A stretch of 64,000 bases of DNA from Methylobacter sp. Its GTDB lineage: Bacteria; Pseudomonadota; Gammaproteobacteria; Methylococcales; Methylomonadaceae. The stretch spans positions 1 to 64,000 of the forward strand of contig JAGXGY010000064.1 in assembly GCA_024636505.1 (NCBI GenBank), written 5' to 3'. Positions 16,593 through 25,849 of this stretch are shown one piece after another. Each line of letters opens with the position of its first letter. Positions within the stretch are counted from its first letter, which is position 1. The translations under genes were made by a program, and so were the position numbers. Under the pieces are notes generated by a model, which was given only the letters and a program-made list of their open reading frames with translations, searched no databases and was not told where the DNA came from.

Positions 16593-18809
16593 TCATGGTT
16601 TGACGCGTTGCAGTGAGTGAAGGAAAGTGTCGGCATCCTGATAGCCGATGACCCGGTTGGCGGTTTTTTCCCGGTTATCTAAGCCGAAGAATAATATGGC
16701 TGGAGGACCGATCAGCTTGAATTTTGCCAGCAAGGCTTTGTCGTCGTCGGTATTATCGGTAACATCGACTTGCAGCAGTACAAAGTCGTTGAGCGCCTGT
16801 TTAACGCGCGGGTCGGCAAAGGTGTAGGCGTCCATTTCCTTGCACGAAATGCACCAGTCGGCGTAAAAATCGAGCATCACCGGTTTATGATTGGCGGCAG
16901 CCTGGCTGATTCGGGCTTCCAGTGCTCCCGGGGCGACCCGTTCAAAGACCAGTTCTTGCGGCTCTGCGGCTTGCGCGGTATTCAAGCCCAGTCCTTGCAG
17001 CGGCTTTAACGGATTGCTGTTGCCTAGGCTAAAACCTATCAGCAATAGCAGGCCGTAAGCCAGCATCATCAGGCCTAAGCCTTTCCACAGTTTGCGCCAG
17101 CCGGTGCTGTTTTCGGGGAGCGGGTCGACGGCGCTGAGGTAAATGGCCGGAAATATCAACAGCATCGCCCATAACATCATAATCACCTCGCCCGGTAAAA
17201 TGCGACTGAGCATCCATACCGCAACCGCCAGCATGATCACGCCGAATACCGCTTTGGTGGAATTCAGCCAGTTTCCGGCCTTGGGTAACAGTTTTCCGGC
17301 GGATGCGCCCAGCAACAATAACGGTACGCCCATGCCTAAGCCTAAGAAAAATAAGGCGCTGCCGCCTAATATGGCATCGCCGGTTTGGCCGATATAAATC
17401 AGTGCGCCGGCCAGCGGCGCGGCAACGCAGGGGCCGACGATCAACGAGGACAGTGCGCCCATGATCGCCGCGCCCCAGAGTGAGCCGTCACGGTGTATTT
17501 CGCTGGAATTATGCAGTTTGACCTGCAGCGACTTAGGCAGTTCCAGATGATAAAAGCCGAACATCGACAGAGACAACAATACAAAAATGCTGCTGAACAG
17601 GCCGATAATCCAGGGTTGTTGGAAAGCGCTTTGCAGATTGCTGCCGAATAGCGCGGCCAGTATGCCGAATACGGTATAGGTCAGCGCTGAAGCCAGTACA
17701 TAACTGAGAGACAGCATAAAGGCCCGCCCCGTGGTAATCCGATTGCCGTGACCGACAATAATGCCCGATAAAATAGGAATCATCGGGAAAATACACGGAG
17801 TCAGCGATAACAATAAGCCGAAGCCGAAAAAACTGAGAAGGGTTATCGGCAAGCTGTCTTTATGTAAGGATTGTACGATTTGATCCTGTTCGGACACCTC
17901 CGGTTCGGCAGGTTGTTGCGCTGAGGCTTGCAGCGCAACGGGTAAGGCCAAGTCGATGTTTTTACTCATCGGCGGATAGCAAACGCCGCGGTCGGCGCAA
18001 CCCTGATATTTTGCCTGCAGGGTAAGGGTTTGCGCCGCTGTGCCGTAACGGATAAGCGGCAGGTCGAAGTCGAGTTCGTTGTGGAAGGTTTCGACCGGAC
18101 CGAAGGCTTCATCCTGTTTGGGCGCGCCTCGGGGGATGTCGTAATGGCCCAGTTTTACGCCGTCGGCGTTAATCAATTCAAATTGGACTTTTTCCCGATA
18201 CAGGTAATAGCCGTCGGCAATGCGCCAGTTAACATGCAGGGTGTGAGCGTCTTTGACCGCTGCAAAAAACTCGAAAGCCTGATCCGGCGGCAGCAGTTCA
18301 TCTTCAAACAGATTCAGTTTTAGGCCTTGAAAACCGCCTAACAGTTGTTTAACCGGATCGACTTTGGTAGCAGGCGCGGGCAGCTTTAGGTTGAAGGTGG
18401 TTTTTTGCGGGGGATAGCAAATACCCCGATCGGCGCAGCCTTGATATTGCACCAGCAATTGCAGCGAAGATGCGCTATTTTCGATGGTCAATGCAATAGG
18501 GATGATCAGGGTATTGCGGTAAATAATGACATCGCCGAAGTTTTCGTCATGGTGAGTTTGTCCAGCCGGAAAGTCGGGATCGCCTAAGCGGATTTGCCGG
18601 GTTTTGGATTCAAAATGCATTTTATCGCGATAAAGATAATAGCCCTCGGCGATCTCCCAGGAAATGTCGATCCGGTCGGCGGAAATTACCTTGGCAGCAA
18701 CCTTGAAAGCCTGGTCGGGAGGCAGAAATTGGTCGGTACTCAGCGCAAAGGCCGATTGGCTGATAACTGACAGAAAGCAGAGAAAAATTATTTTTTTGAA
18801 GAATGGCAT
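16593..18809 (-). CDS. dsbD: Thiol:disulfide interchange protein DsbD with duplicated N-terminal domain
   Basis: DsbD carries electrons from cytosolic thioredoxin across the inner membrane to periplasmic thiol proteins. The product (738 residues) has a signal peptide and two tandem alpha domains. Each has its cysteine pair: CADRGICYPP near residue 125 and CADRGVCYPP near residue 265. An eight-helix beta domain follows with TPCIFPMIP and VGPCVAAP, then a C-terminal thioredoxin domain with YADWCISCKEMD. E. coli DsbD has one alpha domain and 565 residues. The ATG at 18809 is chosen because GGATA precedes it; a TTG lies four codons upstream. It overlaps cutA and precedes tlpA. Confidence 0.95.
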   Translation of the reverse strand: MPFFKKIIFLCFLSVISQSAFALSTDQFLPPDQAFKVAAKVISADRIDISWEIAEGYYLYRDKMHFESKTRQIRLGDPDFPAGQTHHDENFGDVIIYRNTLIIPIALTIENSASSLQLLVQYQGCADRGICYPPQKTTFNLKLPAPATKVDPVKQLLGGFQGLKLNLFEDELLPPDQAFEFFAAVKDAHTLHVNWRIADGYYLYREKVQFELINADGVKLGHYDIPRGAPKQDEAFGPVETFHNELDFDLPLIRYGTAAQTLTLQAKYQGCADRGVCYPPMSKNIDLALPVALQASAQQPAEPEVSEQDQIVQSLHKDSLPITLLSFFGFGLLLSLTPCIFPMIPILSGIIVGHGNRITTGRAFMLSLSYVLASALTYTVFGILAALFGSNLQSAFQQPWIIGLFSSIFVLLSLSMFGFYHLELPKSLQVKLHNSSEIHRDGSLWGAAIMGALSSLIVGPCVAAPLAGALIYIGQTGDAILGGSALFFLGLGMGVPLLLLGASAGKLLPKAGNWLNSTKAVFGVIMLAVAVWMLSRILPGEVIMMLWAMLLIFPAIYLSAVDPLPENSTGWRKLWKGLGLMMLAYGLLLLIGFSLGNSNPLKPLQGLGLNTAQAAEPQELVFERVAPGALEARISQAAANHKPVMLDFYADWCISCKEMDAYTFADPRVKQALNDFVLLQVDVTDNTDDDKALLAKFKLIGPPAILFFGLDNREKTANRVIGYQDADTFLHSLQRVKP

Positions 18810-19117
18810 GAATTTATCCAATGCAGGTATTCGGGTAATCCGTACTCAACAGGCACGGCGATTACTTCAGGTACATCGTAAGGGTGATGATGACGCAAAG
18901 CGGTTTCAATAGACGGGTAGCAGTCTTTATGCGTCTTAATCATCAGCAGGTGTTCTTTGGCGGATTCGATTTTTCCTTCCCATTTGTACAGCGAGGTCAT
19001 GTTGGGCAGGATGCTGACGCAGGCGGCTTTATTGCTTTCGACCAGCAGCCGGGCAATTTTTTCTGCGGTATCTTTATCGGGGCAAGTACAGAAGATTATT
19101 AAATGATCAGCAGACAT
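18788..19117 (-). CDS. cutA: CutA family divalent-cation tolerance protein
   Basis: A small trimeric cytosolic protein of the CutA1 family (about 109 residues from ATG 19117; an ATG at 19129 would add four). Conserved segments are FCTCPDKDTAEKIARLL, NKAACVSILPNMTSLYKWEG and EVIAVPVEYGLPEYLHWI. Historically linked to copper tolerance in E. coli, its biochemical role is still unclear. It overlaps the start of dsbD by 22 bases, so the two are co-translated, the usual cutA-dsbD order. The divergent fxsA gene lies upstream. Confidence 0.92.
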   Translation of the reverse strand: MSADHLIIFCTCPDKDTAEKIARLLVESNKAACVSILPNMTSLYKWEGKIESAKEHLLMIKTHKDCYPSIETALRHHHPYDVPEVIAVPVEYGLPEYLHWINSCHSSKK

Positions 19118-19218
19118 GGTTCCAGTCATTAAAAATGGGTGCGTCAGATATTATCCTAGAAATTAAGCGAAATTGCCCTTATATTGTAAAGATGATGACT
19201 ATAACAAGAGAACTTTAG

Positions 19219-19656
19219 ATGAAAATTTTTCAAACACTATTTCTGGTCGTGCTGATTATTCCTTTTGCTGAAATTTATTTACTGTTACAGATTGGCGGGA
19301 TTGTGGGTGCATTTTTGACCGTTATGCTGGTGGTATTTACCGCAGCACTGGGAGCTTGGCTATTAAGACAACAAGGCTTTGCAACTTTTCAGCGGTTTCA
19401 GGAAAATCTGGCGCAAGGTGTGATTCCGGCTTACGAAATGGTTGAAGGGCCTATTATTCTGGTCGGCGGAGCATTATTGTTAACGCCGGGGTTTATTACC
19501 GATTTGATCGGTTTCGCCTGTTTAATTCCGCAATCACGTAAAAAAATCGCTCAATATGTGATTGAAAATTATCTGGTTCAAGCGGGGGCGCCTTTTCAGC
19601 AGCAAAAAGCGGCTGAAAATAACGTGTTGGAAGGTGAGTTTCGTAAAGAAGAGTAG
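19219..19656 (+). CDS. fxsA: FxsA family membrane protein
   Basis: A 145-residue inner-membrane protein of the FxsA family, named for suppressing phage T7 exclusion by F plasmid in E. coli. The N-terminal IIPFAEIYLLLQIGGIVGA and the GGALLLTPGFITDLIGFACLI segment near residue 82 are family hallmarks, with two to three hydrophobic helices. It lies divergent from cutA-dsbD, as in many gammaproteobacteria. The C-terminal 25 residues are polar and cytoplasmic. Physiological role unknown. Confidence 0.92.
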   Translation: MKIFQTLFLVVLIIPFAEIYLLLQIGGIVGAFLTVMLVVFTAALGAWLLRQQGFATFQRFQENLAQGVIPAYEMVEGPIILVGGALLLTPGFITDLIGFACLIPQSRKKIAQYVIENYLVQAGAPFQQQKAAENNVLEGEFRKEE

Positions 19657-19710
19657 CAATAGGTAAAAGGCACAAGGCTAATTCCGGTTTTTGTCTTGTG
19701 CCCTGGTAAC

Positions 19711-19971
19711 TTAGCTTTTTGAAGAATCGCTTTCGGTTTCAGAGTCGCCCTGGGTTTCGCAGGTATTTTTGTTCAGCCCGGAATAAACCGGACACCAGCC
19801 GGAATAACCGGTTGCAACCAGAACCAAGCCTACTAATAATAAAAGGACTTCACCGCCGGGGACGAAAAGTGAAATAATTAGGAGTGCAGACCCGCCATAC
19901 AAACGGTATTTTTTTTCCTGCTCACCAATATTGCGTTCAAATTTAAGCATACGTTTAACATCAAAATTCAT
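19711..19971 (-). CDS. DUF2892 small membrane protein
   Basis: An 86-residue protein with the DUF2892 pattern: NIGEQEKKYRLYGGSALLII, a hydrophobic hairpin, then ATGYSGWCPVYSGLNKNTC. This domain is also found fused to rhodanese in YgaP. Two hydrophobic helices are predicted, at about residues 26-40 and 42-58, with two cysteines in the tail. It is convergent with fxsA and divergent from uvrD. Function is not known. Confidence 0.8.
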   Translation of the reverse strand: MNFDVKRMLKFERNIGEQEKKYRLYGGSALLIISLFVPGGEVLLLLVGLVLVATGYSGWCPVYSGLNKNTCETQGDSETESDSSKS

Positions 19972-20087
19972 CTTAAAATCCTCTGTGTATAGTTATTATT
20001 ATCTTTAACAAAGCAATGGTTCGGTTTGTTATTATTGAACCAAGTCAATATACACATATCCGAAAAATGTGCAAGCGAAAAAAATCA

Positions 20088-22265
20088 ATGGATGTCACCT
20101 CAATAATAGATTCCCTTAACGATGCCCAACGCCGGGCAGTTACTGCGCCCTCTCAAGCCATGCTGGTGTTGGCCGGCGCCGGCAGCGGCAAAACCCGTGT
20201 TTTAGTGCATCGCATCGCCTGGCAGATCCAGGTCGAAGGCGTATCGGCGCACAGCATTTTAGCGGTCACTTTCACCAACAAAGCGGCCAAGGAAATGCGC
20301 GGCAGGATTGAGGATTTACTGAAAATGTCCGCGCAATCGATGTGGATCGGCACTTTTCATGGCGTCGCGCATCGGCTGTTAAGACGCCACGCCATGCAGG
20401 CCAAATTGCCGGAAACTTTTCAGGTCATGGATTCCGGCGATCAGTTGCGGGTGATCAAACGCCTGTTGGCGACGCTGAATCTTGATGCCGACAAGTGGCC
20501 GCCGCGCCAGGTGCAATGGCATATCAATGCGCAAAAAGACGAGGGCAAGCGCGCCAGGCATATGCTGGAGACCAGCGATGCTTACCAGCGGCAAATGCTG
20601 ATTATCTATAAAGCTTATGAAGAGCTGTGCGACCGCTCCGGCTTGGTGGATTTTGCCGAGTTGTTGCTGCGGGCGCATGAATTGCTGCGCGATAACGCCG
20701 ACGTGCTGGAGCATTATCAGCAGCGTTTCCGGCAGGTTCATGTCGACGAGTTTCAGGATACCAACACCATACAATATGCGTGGTTGCGGCTGTTGACCGA
20801 GGGCAGGGACAATATCTTTGTGGTCGGCGATGACGATCAGTCCATTTACGGCTGGCGCGGCGCGAAGATTGAAAATATCTACAGTTTCCAAAAACATTAC
20901 CCCAATCATCAGGTCATCAAGCTGGAACAAAATTACCGCTCCACCGGTCATATCCTCAAAGCCGCCAACAAGGTAATCAGTGTTAATGACGGTCGTATGG
21001 GCAAAGAGTTGTGGACCGATGCCGGTGACGGCGAGCTGATTTCCCTGTATGCCGCATTTAACGAACAGGATGAAGCCCATTTTGTCGTCGACCGCATCAA
21101 GGCTTGGGTCAACGAGGGCGGCCTGCGCAGCGATGCCGCCATTCTTTATCGGTCCAATGCCCAATCCCGTCAGTTTGAAGAACGCTTGATGACCACCGGC
21201 ACACCGTACCGGGTTTACGGCGGCTTGCGCTTTTTCGAGCGGATGGAGATTAAAAACGCGCTGGCCTATTTGCGGCTGATGTCCAACCGTAATGACGATG
21301 CCTCGTTTGAACGGGTGATCAACACCCCGACACGCGGTATAGGCGCTAAAACCATCGATGAAATTCGAACTATAGCGCGGGATCAAAGCCTTTCATTATG
21401 GGCGGCGGCTATCGTGTTGATTAATCAACGCAGCTTGTCGGCAAGGGCGACCAATGCGCTGATAGGCTTTTTGGAGTTGATTAAGCGGTTTGCAGGAGAG
21501 GCGGAAGGCACGGAACTTTTTGAACAGGTCAAGCTGGTTGTCGAAAAAAGCGGACTCATTGAGCTGTATCAAAAAGACAAGGCCGACAAAGGCGAAGAAA
21601 AAGTAGAAAACCTGGAAGAGCTGGTCAACGCGGCGCGGCTTTTTGATGCGAGCACTATCGGCGATATGGAGGATGAAGAGCGCTTGAGCGAACTGGATAT
21701 GTTTTTAGCGCATGCAACACTGGAATCCGGTGAGCTGCAAGGCGATGACTTCGACGATTGCGTGCAGCTGATGACTCTGCACTCGGCCAAAGGCCTGGAG
21801 TTTAAGCAGGTGTTTCTGGTCGGCATGGAAGAGGGCTTGTTTCCGTCGCAACAATCCGTCGATGATGTCGGGCGGCTGGAAGAAGAACGTCGGCTTTGTT
21901 ACGTGGGCATCACCCGCGCCATGCAACAGTTGTACCTGATCTATGCCGAATCCCGGCGTTTGTACGGACGCGAAACCTATCCCAGGCCGTCGCGATTTCT
22001 GCGCGAAATTCCGCCGGAACACCTGCAGGAAGTCAGGGTGCGTGCCACCGTGACGCGCCCGGTAACTTCAGTCAAACCGGAAGCGCCGTCGTTGCAAATA
22101 GCAGGGAAGTACAAGCTGGGGCAGCGCATCAGTCATGGCAAATTCGGCGAAGGCGTGGTCTTGCAGATGGAAGGCGAAGGCGCGCAGGAACGGGTGCAAA
22201 TCAACTTCAAGCAAGTCGGGATCAAGTGGCTGCTGTTGGCTTATGCGCAATTGGATGTGTTGTAA
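20088..22265 (+). CDS. uvrD: DNA helicase II (UvrD)
   Basis: A 3'-5' superfamily 1 helicase for nucleotide-excision and mismatch repair. From the ATG at 20088 the protein has 725 residues (E. coli 720) and begins MDVTSIIDSLNDAQRRAV. Helicase motifs seen: I LAGAGSGKTRVLVHRI, Ia AVTFTNKAA, II VDEFQDTN, III GDDDQSIYGWRGA, IV QNYRST, V LMTLHSAKGLEF and VI CYVGITRA. The C-terminal GKFGEGVVLQMEG Tudor-like RNAP-binding module is present. An upstream frame extension of 24 residues is not conserved. Single gene on the plus strand. Confidence 0.97.
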   Translation: MDVTSIIDSLNDAQRRAVTAPSQAMLVLAGAGSGKTRVLVHRIAWQIQVEGVSAHSILAVTFTNKAAKEMRGRIEDLLKMSAQSMWIGTFHGVAHRLLRRHAMQAKLPETFQVMDSGDQLRVIKRLLATLNLDADKWPPRQVQWHINAQKDEGKRARHMLETSDAYQRQMLIIYKAYEELCDRSGLVDFAELLLRAHELLRDNADVLEHYQQRFRQVHVDEFQDTNTIQYAWLRLLTEGRDNIFVVGDDDQSIYGWRGAKIENIYSFQKHYPNHQVIKLEQNYRSTGHILKAANKVISVNDGRMGKELWTDAGDGELISLYAAFNEQDEAHFVVDRIKAWVNEGGLRSDAAILYRSNAQSRQFEERLMTTGTPYRVYGGLRFFERMEIKNALAYLRLMSNRNDDASFERVINTPTRGIGAKTIDEIRTIARDQSLSLWAAAIVLINQRSLSARATNALIGFLELIKRFAGEAEGTELFEQVKLVVEKSGLIELYQKDKADKGEEKVENLEELVNAARLFDASTIGDMEDEERLSELDMFLAHATLESGELQGDDFDDCVQLMTLHSAKGLEFKQVFLVGMEEGLFPSQQSVDDVGRLEEERRLCYVGITRAMQQLYLIYAESRRLYGRETYPRPSRFLREIPPEHLQEVRVRATVTRPVTSVKPEAPSLQIAGKYKLGQRISHGKFGEGVVLQMEGEGAQERVQINFKQVGIKWLLLAYAQLDVL

Positions 22266-22500
22266 GATGTGCCGCCACTCAGGATAATAGTACCCGGCAT
22301 ATCGCTATGCCGCTCCTGCAGTACTCTGTCTCCTATATCCATGCCGGTTAACGACTATCAGGGACTTGTGCAACAGTAGCCTATTGTATAAACACACTTT
22401 ATAATAGTCGGCAGACTGCATTGGGCGGCGGGTATTTCCCGCAACCGCAATGGCTTTCGGCTTGATCCCTCAACGTAACAGATTGAAACAGGAACCCTTA

Positions 22501-23580
22501 ATGTCACAGAAAATTTTAGATGTAGTAAAGCCCGGTGTTGTTACTGGCGATGACGTACAAAAAATCTTTGCGATTTGCAAAGAAAACAGCTTTGCCTTGC
22601 CTGCGGTCAATGTGATCAACACGGATTCGATTAATGCGGCGTTAGAAGCAGCGGCAAAAGTTAAATCGGCGGTTGTTATCCAGTTTTCCAATGGCGGCGC
22701 GGCATTTGTTGCCGGTAAAGGCTTTAAGGCTGAAGGCCAGCAAGCGGCTGTTTTGGGGGCTGTTTCAGGCGCTCAACACGTGCATACTATGGCTGAAGCT
22801 TATGGCGTACCGGTTATTTTACATACCGACCACGCGGCGAAAAAACTGCTGCCTTGGATCGACGGCTTATTGGATGCCGGCGAAAAGCATTTTGCAGCAA
22901 CCGGCAAACCTTTATTCAGTTCACACATGCTGGATTTGTCTGAAGAAAGTCTGCAAGAAAATATCGAGATTTGCGGCCAATATTTGGAACGCATGTCTAA
23001 AATGAACATGACCCTGGAAATTGAATTGGGCTGTACCGGCGGCGAAGAAGACGGCGTTGACAACAGCGATATGGATCATTCATTGCTGTACACCCAGCCT
23101 GAAGATGTGGCTTATGCTTATGAAGAGTTAAGCAAAATCAGCCCACGCTTTACCATTGCCGCTTCTTTCGGCAACGTTCACGGTGTTTATAAGCCGGGTA
23201 ATGTCAAATTGACGCCCAGCATCTTAGCTAACTCGCAAAAATACGTCTCTGAAAAATTAGGTGTTCCAACTAACACCTTGAATTTTGTATTCCACGGCGG
23301 TTCAGGTTCTACGGCTGCAGAAATCAAGGAATCGATCAGCTACGGCGTGGTCAAGATGAACATCGATACCGATACCCAATGGGCAACTTGGGAAGGGATC
23401 ATGAACTACTACAAACAAAACGAAGGTTATTTGCAAGGCCAAATCGGTAATCCGGACGGTGACGACAAGCCCAACAAAAAATACTACGATCCACGCGTCT
23501 GGCAACGTGCCGGTGAAGTCGCAATGGCGGTTCGTCTAGAGCAAGCGTTTAAGGAATTGAACGCAGTGAATACGCTGTAA
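22501..23580 (+). CDS. fba: Class II fructose-1,6-bisphosphate aldolase
   Basis: A zinc-dependent aldolase, 359 residues, the length of E. coli FbaA. It cleaves or forms fructose 1,6-bisphosphate, which in the RuMP cycle is the cleavage step yielding triose phosphates. Zinc ligands and active-site segments are seen: HTDHAAKKLLPW near residue 108, ELGCTGGEEDGVD near residue 180, ASFGNVHGVYKPGN and FVFHGGSGST. The ATG at 22501 is 9 bases after AGGAA; an upstream extension is not conserved. A TATAAT at 22400-22405 may be its -10 box. A strong terminator follows. Confidence 0.97.
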   Translation: MSQKILDVVKPGVVTGDDVQKIFAICKENSFALPAVNVINTDSINAALEAAAKVKSAVVIQFSNGGAAFVAGKGFKAEGQQAAVLGAVSGAQHVHTMAEAYGVPVILHTDHAAKKLLPWIDGLLDAGEKHFAATGKPLFSSHMLDLSEESLQENIEICGQYLERMSKMNMTLEIELGCTGGEEDGVDNSDMDHSLLYTQPEDVAYAYEELSKISPRFTIAASFGNVHGVYKPGNVKLTPSILANSQKYVSEKLGVPTNTLNFVFHGGSGSTAAEIKESISYGVVKMNIDTDTQWATWEGIMNYYKQNEGYLQGQIGNPDGDDKPNKKYYDPRVWQRAGEVAMAVRLEQAFKELNAVNTL

Positions 23581-23598
23581 ATTCATTAGCTGAGTACC

Positions 23599-23629
23599 AG
23601 GCCGGTGCAGTTGCACCGGCCTTTTTTTT
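23599..23629 (+). terminator. Rho-independent terminator of fba
   Basis: AGGCCGGTGCA and TGCACCGGCCT form an 11-bp stem with a 2-base centre (10 bp with a tetraloop), followed by eight Ts. It begins 18 bases after the fba stop codon. Confidence 0.92.
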
Positions 23630-23632
23630 ACC

Positions 23633-23654
23633 TTGGAGGCGGCGCCGCCTCCAA
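23633..23654. repeat. 22-bp perfect palindrome after the fba terminator
   Basis: TTGGAGGCGGC and GCCGCCTCCAA are exact inverted arms with no spacer. It follows the fba terminator directly and precedes an A-run. It lacks a T-run in either reading direction. Confidence 0.7.
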
Positions 23655-23731
23655 AAAAAAGCAGCTCAACACATGACGAATAACCTACTAATATAGTAGA
23701 CTATATAAACTTTCTATTACGGTTTAATACC

Positions 23732-24439
23732 ATGACAGCAACAGACAATGTGCACCCGCACGAAATTCATAAGTTCGGCTCGATGGCGGAACGCTGGTGG
23801 GATACCCAGGGCGAATTCAAAACCCTGCACGATATTAACCCGTTACGACTCCAGTTTATCCAGCGTTATGCCGATATTGCAGGTTCTCGCATCGTTGATG
23901 TCGGTTGCGGCGGCGGTATTTTAACCGAAGGCCTGGCTAAACACGGCGCTGATGCGTTAGGTATCGACCTGAGTGAAGATCTGATTGATATTGCCGACCT
24001 GCACGGACTTGAAACCGGCGTGACCGCGCATTATCAAAAAATCAGTGCTGAAGATTTAGCCCGGCAACAGCCGGAAAGCTTCGATCATGTGACTTGCATG
24101 GAAATGCTTGAACATGTGCCTGATCCAGGCTCGATCATCTCCGCTTGCGCCAGAATGGTCAAGCCCGGCGGTCTGGTGTTTTTTTCGACGCTGAATCGCA
24201 AACCCAAGGCGTATTTATTGGCTGTTTTTGCCGCCGAATATGTCTTGCAAATGTTGCCTAAAGGCACGCATGACTTTAAAACTTTTATCAAACCGTCAGA
24301 GTTATGCCAGACAGCGCGAGCCGCAGGGCTTGACTTGCAGGGTATGGTCGGTATTGAATACAATCCGTTCACTAAGCACTTCAGCCTCGGCAAAGACATA
24401 GACGTCAATTACATCGCTGTTTTTAAGCGCCCCGAATAG
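23732..24439 (+). CDS. ubiG: Ubiquinone biosynthesis O-methyltransferase
   Basis: UbiG performs both O-methylations in ubiquinone synthesis. The 235-residue protein carries the family opening EIHKFGSMAERWWDTQGEFK, SAM motif I VDVGCGGGILTEGLA near residue 52, and the membrane-associated insert region KGTHDFKTFIKPSEL. It heads a tight plus-strand group ubiG-gph-SDR-sufT, with 3 bases to gph. The ubiG-gph pairing is common in gammaproteobacteria. Confidence 0.96.
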   Translation: MTATDNVHPHEIHKFGSMAERWWDTQGEFKTLHDINPLRLQFIQRYADIAGSRIVDVGCGGGILTEGLAKHGADALGIDLSEDLIDIADLHGLETGVTAHYQKISAEDLARQQPESFDHVTCMEMLEHVPDPGSIISACARMVKPGGLVFFSTLNRKPKAYLLAVFAAEYVLQMLPKGTHDFKTFIKPSELCQTARAAGLDLQGMVGIEYNPFTKHFSLGKDIDVNYIAVFKRPE

Positions 24440-24442
24440 ACC

Positions 24443-25120
24443 ATGGCCGCCGATTTCAAATTATCCTGCGTATTGTTCGACCTTGACGGTACGCTGGTGG
24501 ATACTGCGCCGGATTTGATTTCATGTCTGAACCGCGCGCTAAACGTCCACGGTTTTGATGTTGTTGTCCCTGAAATTATCAAGCCGTTCATATCATATGG
24601 CGCGGCGGCTATGATTAGCGCCAGTCAGGCGTCGCTTGATGATACGCTAAAGGCCGATATTCTGGAAACCATGCTGACCTATTATCAGAATAATATTGCC
24701 GAACACACGGTTTTTTTCTCCGGTATGGCGGACACGCTGGCGGCGATTGAAGCGCGAGGCCTTAAATGGGGCGTGGTCACCAATAAACGCGAACGTTTCA
24801 CTCATCCGCTGATGGCGGCCTTAAAGCTGACCGAGCGCGCCTCCTGCATCGTCAGCGGCGATACCACCGCTAATTCCAAGCCGCACCCGGAACCGATGCT
24901 GCTGGCCTGCAAACAGGCCGATGTCGACCCGAAACAGTGCGTCTATATCGGCGATGCGTTACATGACATTACCGCAGGAAAGAATGCGCAAATGAAAACC
25001 CTGGCCGCAGTTTACGGCTACATAAATCCCGGCGATACGCCGGAAACCTGGGGCGCTGATGCGTTAATCGAATCGCCCGATCAAATACCCATCTGGATAG
25101 CATCACTGTCATGCCGCTAA
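24443..25120 (+). CDS. gph: Phosphoglycolate phosphatase (HAD family)
   Basis: A 225-residue HAD hydrolase with the nucleophile motif FDLDGTLVDTAPDL near residue 10, motif II VVTNKRERFT near residue 109 and the motif III/IV region KPHPEP...YIGDALHDITAGKNA. Gph dephosphorylates 2-phosphoglycolate formed by oxygenation or DNA repair. It may instead be the closely related MupP, which acts on N-acetylmuramate 6-phosphate and is also found beside ubiG; the two cannot be separated here. It overlaps the next gene by 10 bases. Confidence 0.88.
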   Translation: MAADFKLSCVLFDLDGTLVDTAPDLISCLNRALNVHGFDVVVPEIIKPFISYGAAAMISASQASLDDTLKADILETMLTYYQNNIAEHTVFFSGMADTLAAIEARGLKWGVVTNKRERFTHPLMAALKLTERASCIVSGDTTANSKPHPEPMLLACKQADVDPKQCVYIGDALHDITAGKNAQMKTLAAVYGYINPGDTPETWGADALIESPDQIPIWIASLSCR

Positions 25121-25839
25121 CACATCAAGTCATCTTAATTACCGGCGCAGGCGGAGGTCTTGGCAGCACAGCTGCTTTGACATTAGCCAAGCACGGTGCG
25201 CACATCATTTTACTGGATAAAAATATCGCCAAACTCGAAGCGGTTTACGATGCGATTTTGGCTGTCAACGCGCCTGAACCGATCATTTACCCATTCGATT
25301 TAGCCGGTGCCAATGAAAATGAGTACCAGGAGTTGGCCGACAAGATCGATGAAAAATACGGCTCGCTCCAAGGTATCTTGCATTCAGCGGTCGAATTCAG
25401 CAGTTTTTCTCCGATTGCTACGCACAAAACCAAAGACTGGGGACATACCTTAAACGTCAATCTGAATGCACCTTTTCTATTGTGCCGGGTGTTATTGCCG
25501 GTACTGCAAAAGAGCGCGCATGCGTCTATCGTTTTCACTTCCGATTCTTCCGCCAGAAAGGCTCCGGCTTATGCCGGCGCTTACGGCGTGTCAAAAATAG
25601 CCCTGGAAGGTTTGGCCAGAATCCTGGCCGATGAACATGAAGCCTTCGGCAAAATCCGGGTCAATACCCTGATACCCGGACCGATAGACTCGCCGTTACG
25701 AAAACGGGCTTATCCGGCGGAAGATAAAAGCAAGCTGCCTTCAATGAAGTCATTGGCCCCCATTTATCTGTATTTGTTCGGCTCAGAGAGTCTAGGCATA
25801 ACCGGCCAGGCTATCGATGCCCGAACCTTCTATTTATAA
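25111..25839 (+). CDS. Short-chain dehydrogenase, YciK family
   Basis: A 242-residue NAD(P)-binding oxidoreductase. The glycine-rich cofactor motif is TGAGGGLGSTAAL near residue 12. The catalytic Ser is in FTSDSSARKAPAY and the YxxxK motif in YGVSKIALEGLA near residue 160. Order ubiG-gph-yciK is conserved in many gammaproteobacteria, which supports the YciK assignment. The substrate is not known. It overlaps gph by 10 bases and is followed 10 bases later by sufT. Confidence 0.85.
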   Translation: MPLTHQVILITGAGGGLGSTAALTLAKHGAHIILLDKNIAKLEAVYDAILAVNAPEPIIYPFDLAGANENEYQELADKIDEKYGSLQGILHSAVEFSSFSPIATHKTKDWGHTLNVNLNAPFLLCRVLLPVLQKSAHASIVFTSDSSARKAPAYAGAYGVSKIALEGLARILADEHEAFGKIRVNTLIPGPIDSPLRKRAYPAEDKSKLPSMKSLAPIYLYLFGSESLGITGQAIDARTFYL

Positions 25840-25849
25840 CGAAATCATT

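Noticed and set aside
19669-19702. GGCACAAG/CTTGTGCC inverted repeat between fxsA and the DUF2892 gene
   Set aside because: The 18-base loop and missing T-run make it a weak terminator; probably part of a low-complexity intergenic repeat.
20379-21386. 335-codon open frame antisense to uvrD
   Set aside because: uvrD on the other strand has all helicase motifs; the antisense translation matches no family and is a by-product of codon bias.
23633-23654. Palindrome as a second terminator after fba
   Set aside because: No T-run follows on either strand in the needed orientation; recorded only as a repeat.
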